64,000 nt of DNA from Gossypium raimondii (taxonomy: Eukaryota > Streptophyta > Magnoliopsida > Malvales > Malvaceae): positions 41,139,733 through 41,203,732 of the forward strand of contig NC_068571.1 in assembly GCF_025698545.1 (NCBI RefSeq), given 5' to 3'. The notes under the pieces were generated by a model, which saw only the letters and a program-made list of their open reading frames with translations, made no database searches and was not told the origin of the DNA. Below, one piece after another: positions 58,274 through 64,000 of this stretch (the stretch's first letter is position 1; the number at the start of each line of letters is the position of its first letter). The translations under genes and the position numbers were made by a program.

Positions 58274-59329
58274 ATAAATAAATATAAGGCATATTTAATC
58301 CAATTGATTCATATACAATTATTGTGTACCATGTTCTTAAAGTGGTGGTATAATCCGATTCAGTCTATTAAAAGAATATCAACATTCGAATCGCCATAAT
58401 GAGTAACAATAGAGCGGGAAATATGGGATGGGCACCGGCAGAGAGGCAGCAGCTTCACAATGTGTATAAATTAATCCAAGTTTATTTCAATAAACTAAGA
58501 TATCTCTAACTTATTCAATGTAATTAGTATTAAGGACGACCCACTTCATTTGTTCTCAGTTTCATTGCCGTATTCTTGTGACCTCTATCACTGGTCAACA
58601 AGATGTTGTGCAACAATTATACTTGTATGTTAATCATACTTTTAAACAAAAATTAAATTCTTTTATTTTTGTTCTTGATTAAAAAGTGTTTTGTAAAGCA
58701 TTTTTGTTCCAAAAAATTTTAAAAAGTTCAAAAATATTTTATTTAACAATATTTTGATTTTAAATGTGTTATATACCCAAAAATCTTCCTAGAAATAACG
58801 TTAAAACTGCTGACATTTATTATGAACAAATGTTAACAATTGACTTTGTTAATGTGAAAAGTTGATTTTATCTTTGTTTGTAATTTAATTCCATAATTTT
58901 ACCTGAGAAAGCAGCTCATACACACTTAATGATTTAGCCATAAAAATGGAATTAGAATCTGTATGATCGCTTTTCCTCTAATATATTCTTTCTAGTATCC
59001 CATTGCCCATCACATTCATTCGGGATTGAATAAGAGGTGTACTAAAACTTAATATGTTAAACTCTTTTCTGAAAGTAAAAGATCTTACCATCAAATACAC
59101 ACTTCAGTGCAAATATTTGATCAAATTGGGTAAAAAGAAAATTGTTTAAAGTCGAAAGCTAGGCTTCACTATAAAATTTGGGTTTTTCCACTGGTTTCCT
59201 CCCCAAAATGAAGATTTAAAACCCAAAATTCACACGTGTGGAGTAAGATGTTGTGTTTTATTTTGCTGGATTGGGTCAGTCCAATTCAACCCAAAATAGA
59301 ACCCAATTAAAAATAAAATAAAATCAAAC
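58274..59329. other. Intergenic, no gene recognised
   Basis: AT-rich sequence with no exon, RNA gene or clear transposon end. A-rich blocks at 59309-59323 belong to the tRNA gene's downstream terminator (minus strand). Confidence 0.45.
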
Positions 59330-59403
59330 CGACCACAGTGGGAGTCGAACCCACGACCTTTTGATCCGAAGTCAAACGCGCTAATCCACTGCGCTATGCG
59401 GTC
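59330..59403 (-). tRNA. tRNA-Arg (anticodon TCG)
   Basis: The minus strand folds as a standard cloverleaf of 74 bases including the discriminator G. The acceptor stem GACCGCA pairs with TGTGGTC (one G-T pair). The D arm has GCGC/GCGC, the anticodon stem TTTGA/TCAAA encloses the loop CTTCGGA with anticodon TCG (59369-59367), and the T arm is GTGGG-TTCGACT-CCCAC. It has no intron and no encoded CCA. Upstream on the minus strand is AACAAAAAA, a CAA-type start context usual for plant tRNA genes, and downstream TTTTATTTTATTTTT is a Pol III terminator. It reads CGA codons. Confidence 0.96.
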
Positions 59404-60689
59404 TTTTTTGTTCATTCAATTAGATAAAATTATTTTAATAATACAATAAAGAACGTTTTGAAAGCTGTCAAACCCCATGAGAATATTTAAGGCAATTTGA
59501 CTTTGAAATGATGGGAATTAGTGCTTCAACCCGCCTCTAGGCTTTTCTCGGCATTTCCACGTTGGAATCAACAAGTTTGCTTTGCGCAAATATGATTCTT
59601 TGCATAAGATCATCGATATTTACTATATTTATATCAACCATACATGGGAACATTTGGCGATGGAATGCATAGGGTGAAGAAATTCCATCTCCTATATTGT
59701 GGAAGGTAAGCACAACACTTATGGAGAGGTACAATTTTAGGCACGAGGGATTCTGTAATGTTGCTATTCACTTCCAAAATCCAACCAAATTTCCCACATG
59801 CAACGTTGCTCAATATGCTTCTTTACTTTTTAAAAGTCAATCTTTTCCCTAAACTTTTCCTTCATGTATATGGCTACAATTATTTCCAACAAATCAAACA
59901 AGGGATGAGGTAATAATCTTGTTGGATCGAATAATAAAAAATTTTAATGTCTCCTTTTAAGTATGATTTTAGTTTTAAATTTTGTAAATGAGAAGAACAA
60001 TATTAGAAATTTTTCTCCCTTCTAAAATATACCCACTTAAATTTGGATTTAATCAAAACAACTAAAAAAACCGTGTGATATGAGTTATTCATCAACTACT
60101 TTTGATGGCAATATAGTTATACTTATACCCTAGAATTTGGTATCCCATTAAATTTCAAACCATAGAGCACAACATCAAGAGCGATTCTAAACAATTTATA
60201 AAATTTTAAATTAATATAGGTAAATGTAATTTCATCCCAAAAATGATAATTTTGATTTAGTCTTTTATAAATTATTAAAATGGAGAAATTATATTTTAAC
60301 TTTCATAAAAATATATAATTTAATTTTAGTTCTTTCTAACAATTTTTTTTTAAGTTTACCCCACACAACAAGATGAAAATTTCAGATTTTCAGCATGTAT
60401 GCATGTAAGGTAGTTTAGTGAGAAGCCATTACTTGTTACAACCAAATTTCAGTGAAGGTATGACTTACAATGAAGTGATAATAGGCGTGTATACACACCA
60501 GTTGGAACCATAAAAGTCAACTACCTTCCATTACGTAACTCCTATTCACACCTGTACTAAGAAAAATAAAAACTAAAGTAAAAGAATGAGGCTATGGCTA
60601 GCGTTTCACGGAAGTTTGTTCGGTTGACTGAAACTCTTCCATACACTGCTTTCAGTAAAAATGTAAATTGGAGAATAAATTTAGGTAAA
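59404..60689. other. Intergenic, no gene recognised
   Basis: The stretch 59500-59760 is less AT-rich and has a minus-strand frame (MYLSISVVLTFHNIGDG...) with no recognised domain; it may be a gene relic. The rest is ordinary AT-rich spacer. Confidence 0.4.
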
Positions 60690-61201
60690 AAATAAGATTT
60701 GTTTAAAAAATGAGACAAAGTCTTGGAAAAGGCTTTTTTGGCCCCGAACTCAGCCCGGCTCCAATATAAAAAAATTTGCTGCTTTTCCTTGCTATTTTTT
60801 ACTGTTATTTTTTCACTATTATGTTATTACTATTTTGTTGTTATTGTTTGGATATAGTATACCTCTTGTTTTATTATTAATTTTGTTACTATTTTAGAGA
60901 CATTTGCTTGTTAAATTACACATTAGTGTTATTTAAGTATACATATATATTTATTTTCAATTTATTAGGAAACATTTACTTTAATGTATTTAGTATTTTT
61001 GATGTATTATATTTTTTTAAAAATTATATAATAAATAATATAAAAAAATTAATACGGGTGGGGCAGGCTAGACCCGAGTTTTAGTATTTTTATCCGAGCT
61101 GAGCTTGGACAAAATCTTAGTCCCATTTTTTGGACTGGGCCCGAACTTAACAAACGGACCTAAATTTTTATTAGGCTCGGCCCGACCTATGAACACCTCT
61201 A
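60690..61201. mobile_element. Truncated non-autonomous hAT element, same family as 13015-13655
   Basis: From about 60735 (TTTTTTGGCCCCGAACTCAGCCCGGC) to GAACACCTCTA at 61201 the sequence follows the element at 13015-13655 along its whole inner part (TTTGGATAT, GCATTTGCTTGTTAA/GACATTTGCTTGTTAA, GATGTATTATAT, TTTTTATCCG). The right end is intact; the left end is worn and was not located exactly. Confidence 0.75.
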
Positions 61202-64000
61202 CTCCTCCATCTACTATCTACTTTTTATAAAAAAAACATAAAAATTAGTAGGATGGGAAGATGGGGAGGGAGAGATGACACACTACTCCTTTCTTAAATT
61301 ACAATGTTAGAGAAAAACAATTTTTGTAAGGGAATGTCAAAAGATTAATTTGGATAAAAAATTTAAATTTTAATGTGGGAGTAATTATCAAATTTAAAGA
61401 TTAATTTAGGTAGAAAAAAAAATTTTAAGCTCTAATGTGAAAACAACTGTTAAGTTCAAGAACTAATTTGGATAAAAAAAGAAAAAAGATTTCAATCTCA
61501 ATAAGGGGTGTAAATGAGACACCGGTGCTTGCAAGCTACTCGAGTTTGACTCGAAAGAAAATTCAAACTCAATTTGGTAATTGTTAAGCTGAGCTCAAAC
61601 TTAGTAATACTTAGACCCAAACAGCTCACAAGTCTTTTCAAGCTTTTATATTTTTTATATTGTTAAACTACGTTATTGCCCTTGACATATATTATTAACC
61701 TTAAACTTAATTATTGAGTCGAGCTGGAATTTAAGTACAAAAATGAATAAACAAACTTAATTGAGCTCGAACTTAAGAGAATTAAGTCCCATTGTGAATA
61801 TAGGAACACTTGCAAGTTTTTAGATGATTTAAATTTAGGTGTTCTGTTTTTTTAATTTATTTGAATTGACTTGAGGTGATTGAATTAGATGAGTTGTTTT
61901 ATGTGAAGGCAAGTGGATTATATCTAATTTCTTATCTAATCCATGGTTCAACTTAATTTATTATCCGCTAATGTAGTCCAAATTATAGAACTATAAGGAA
62001 CGGTTCTGCTTAATAAAGAACTAGATTTTAAGCTTTACCCAATACTCTGTCATGGTGTCCTGTTAGGTAAGGAAAACAATCAAATTGCTAAAATACAAAA
62101 AGACCAGCATTTTTAGAGTGATTATTTACGCTATAACTAATGTTTGCGTTAGAGATTGCCTTTTCTTATAGACCCTTAACCTAAAATGTTGAAGCTTTTT
62201 CAATTATTTTGTTAGCAGGCACAATGAGACGAAGGAAATTGAATCATTAATCAATTTTTCTTTCATTTCAACAACTTTGGGGGTTTTCCACGAATGGGGT
62301 TGATGTTTAATTTCAATGTAAACGAGGAAAAGAAGGCAGCACCGCGTAATAAGACTAGCAAAGGAGAGTTGGAGCATCAACATCAACTTCTATACATAGC
62401 AAGTACATTTTCTTTCACACTCCCCCACTCATTGTCACGTATCTGCTACTGCCTTCAACATCAACATCAGCTTGAGGCTCATAAAAATAATAATAAATTG
62501 ACAGAAAAGATAAATATTAGAGCTTAAATTTACCATTATACCAACTAAAATTAAGTTACCTTTTAATGACTCATGATGGGGATGTAAGCAAGAATACTTA
62601 TAAATAACGAGATTTAAGTTAAAAACAACTCCCACATGATTTACACAAAATAAGAATTAAACTTGGGACATCAAAATCTCATAACCTCAATCTTTACAAA
62701 CAACGTCAAAATTTCTTAGTTGACACATTATACATTTAAATTCACTCGTAATTTTAAAAGATATTCAATAATATTGATGTTAATTGAATAAATATTAACT
62801 CATAAAATAAATTCAAAGATTTTCTTGATTTTTTATGAATCATAGTATATTAAATGGATGATTAAGTGGAGAAGCAATAAGGTATGGATTAAGTTAGAGT
62901 AGATAATAAAGACAATAACCAAATTCTGAAATCTGGTTCCTAACCACAATCCAATTAATTAAATTTTGATGGCTATAAAATATTTAATTAATTGTTGGTG
63001 CTCCTTTCTTTATTCAAATATAATATTGCATTCACTTTACTTTCTCTTTTGGACATTAATTAATCAAACTCGTTAAAGTTAGGAGCCAATAAGAGGTTAA
63101 TAACCTAATAATTAACTGTTTGTTATTAATTAGGATAAATTACACATATAGTCACTTAATTATCAAATATTTTTATTTTAGGCATCCAAAATAAAAAAAT
63201 TGTAATTTAAGCACTCACATTACATAGTTCGGTCATTTTATCACTCCTCTTAAAATCACAAATTGCAAGATGACGTGACAGTTAAAAAATTGGTATAATA
63301 ACAAATTTATCCTTCGACTTTTAAATATTATATCAATTTAGCCATATTTTAAAAAATTAGCCCTCAAAATTTACAAATGATCTCAATTTAATCCTAATTC
63401 TAAAAATCAAATAAATATATAAAAATACATAAGCATTTTCAAAAATAATAAATCTAAAAGTATCTAAAAAATATTGTTGATAAGAATAATAATATATAAA
63501 TATTTAAAATACATATAAATAAATATTTAAAAATTATAATAATAAAATTTAATTTTATATTATTATTAAATAAATATAACTATATTAATATGAACATTAA
63601 ATAAATTAAAATAATTAATATTAATTTTATATTAATATTAATATTAATATTTATAAATATAATGATACTGGTATTAAATAAAATAAAAATCTCCCATCGT
63701 CAGTTGAAAATGATGATGAACGAGAGGAAAAAGGAGAGAAGAGATTAAAGGAGAAAATGAAGACTGGAGGAAGTGGGATAATGAGCACCGAGTCATTTGA
63801 GTTTTTGGGACTGTCTGAGCCTACTTTTAAAGTTATTAAAGAAATGGGTTATTATTTTATTATAGGTTTTGATCATATCTATTTTTTGTAATATAATGTT
63901 GAGAATTATCTATAGCCGTTTCTCAACGCATAAATAGTAGGACAATACGCTTCAGCACACTTAAACTCATGTTCTCCTGTATTTACAACAATACTCATAC
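61202..64000. other. Intergenic, worn repeats, no gene recognised
   Basis: The stretch 61500-61800 has GAGCTCGA/TCGAGCT-type phrases in both orientations, as in another worn small transposon. At 63131-63310, GGATAAATTACACATATAGTCAC resembles the end of the MULE-type inverted repeats seen elsewhere, but no partner lies inside the window. The block 63420-63680 is very AT-rich. Frames near 62294-62527 and 63700-63830 have no recognisable domain. Confidence 0.4.

Noticed and set aside
59230-59415. Open frame of 61 codons on the minus strand
   Set aside because: It runs through the tRNA-Arg gene and is explained by that gene's sequence.
1-64000. CRISPR arrays, operons, ribosome binding sites, plasmid origins
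   Set aside because: The window is plant nuclear DNA; no regularly spaced repeats or bacterial gene organisation were seen.

Overview
The window is nuclear DNA from a dicot plant. It is AT-rich, has small intron-containing genes far apart, and is dominated by transposable elements. Several repeat families resemble those I know from cotton (Gossypium, Malvaceae), so cotton is my best guess. That is an inference from memory; no search was run.

Host genes are few. I recognise an R2R3-MYB of the MYB48/MYB59 type (15348-16289, +, three exons), a DUF1635 coiled-coil protein (34886-35916, +, two exons), a membrane-anchored RING-H2 (ATL-type) ubiquitin ligase (41637-42140, +, single exon) with a decayed tandem copy upstream (about 40020-40790), ribosomal protein L23a (42470-43450, -, three coding exons plus a 5' UTR intron), a small NaKR-like heavy-metal-associated-domain protein (56838-57538, -, two exons), and a tRNA-Arg(TCG) gene (59330-59403, -). 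The genes are unrelated in function; there is no operon-like logic.

Mobile DNA fills much of the rest. From left to right: a CACTA transposon end (1-206); a decayed LINE (about 2830-8694, -); a solo LTR (9716-11107); a Pack-MULE carrying the 5' part of a PHT1 phosphate transporter gene (11341-12923); a non-autonomous hAT element (13015-13655); a solo LTR (18811-20903); a solo LTR (22278-24709) sitting in a LINE RNase H fragment; an LTR fragment (from 25267); small inverted-repeat elements near 28.9, 31.5-32.8, 38.3-39.0, 43.8-44.2 and 57.7-58.3 kb; a solo LTR (36530-37725); and a three-level nest at 44337-56721. In that nest a Ty3/gypsy retrotransposon is interrupted by a hAT transposon (48345-55546), which is itself interrupted by a MULE-like element (54073-55114). 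Target-site duplications that I could read directly support the four solo LTRs, the Pack-MULE, the short hAT element and all three levels of the nest.

The most interesting points are the Pack-MULE chimera (transporter exon fused in frame to terminal-repeat sequence), the nest with all boundaries readable, the gypsy insertion 116 bp past the stop codon of the NaKR-like gene, the loss of the first metal-binding Cys in that gene, and a deletion in one gypsy LTR that removes its TATA box.
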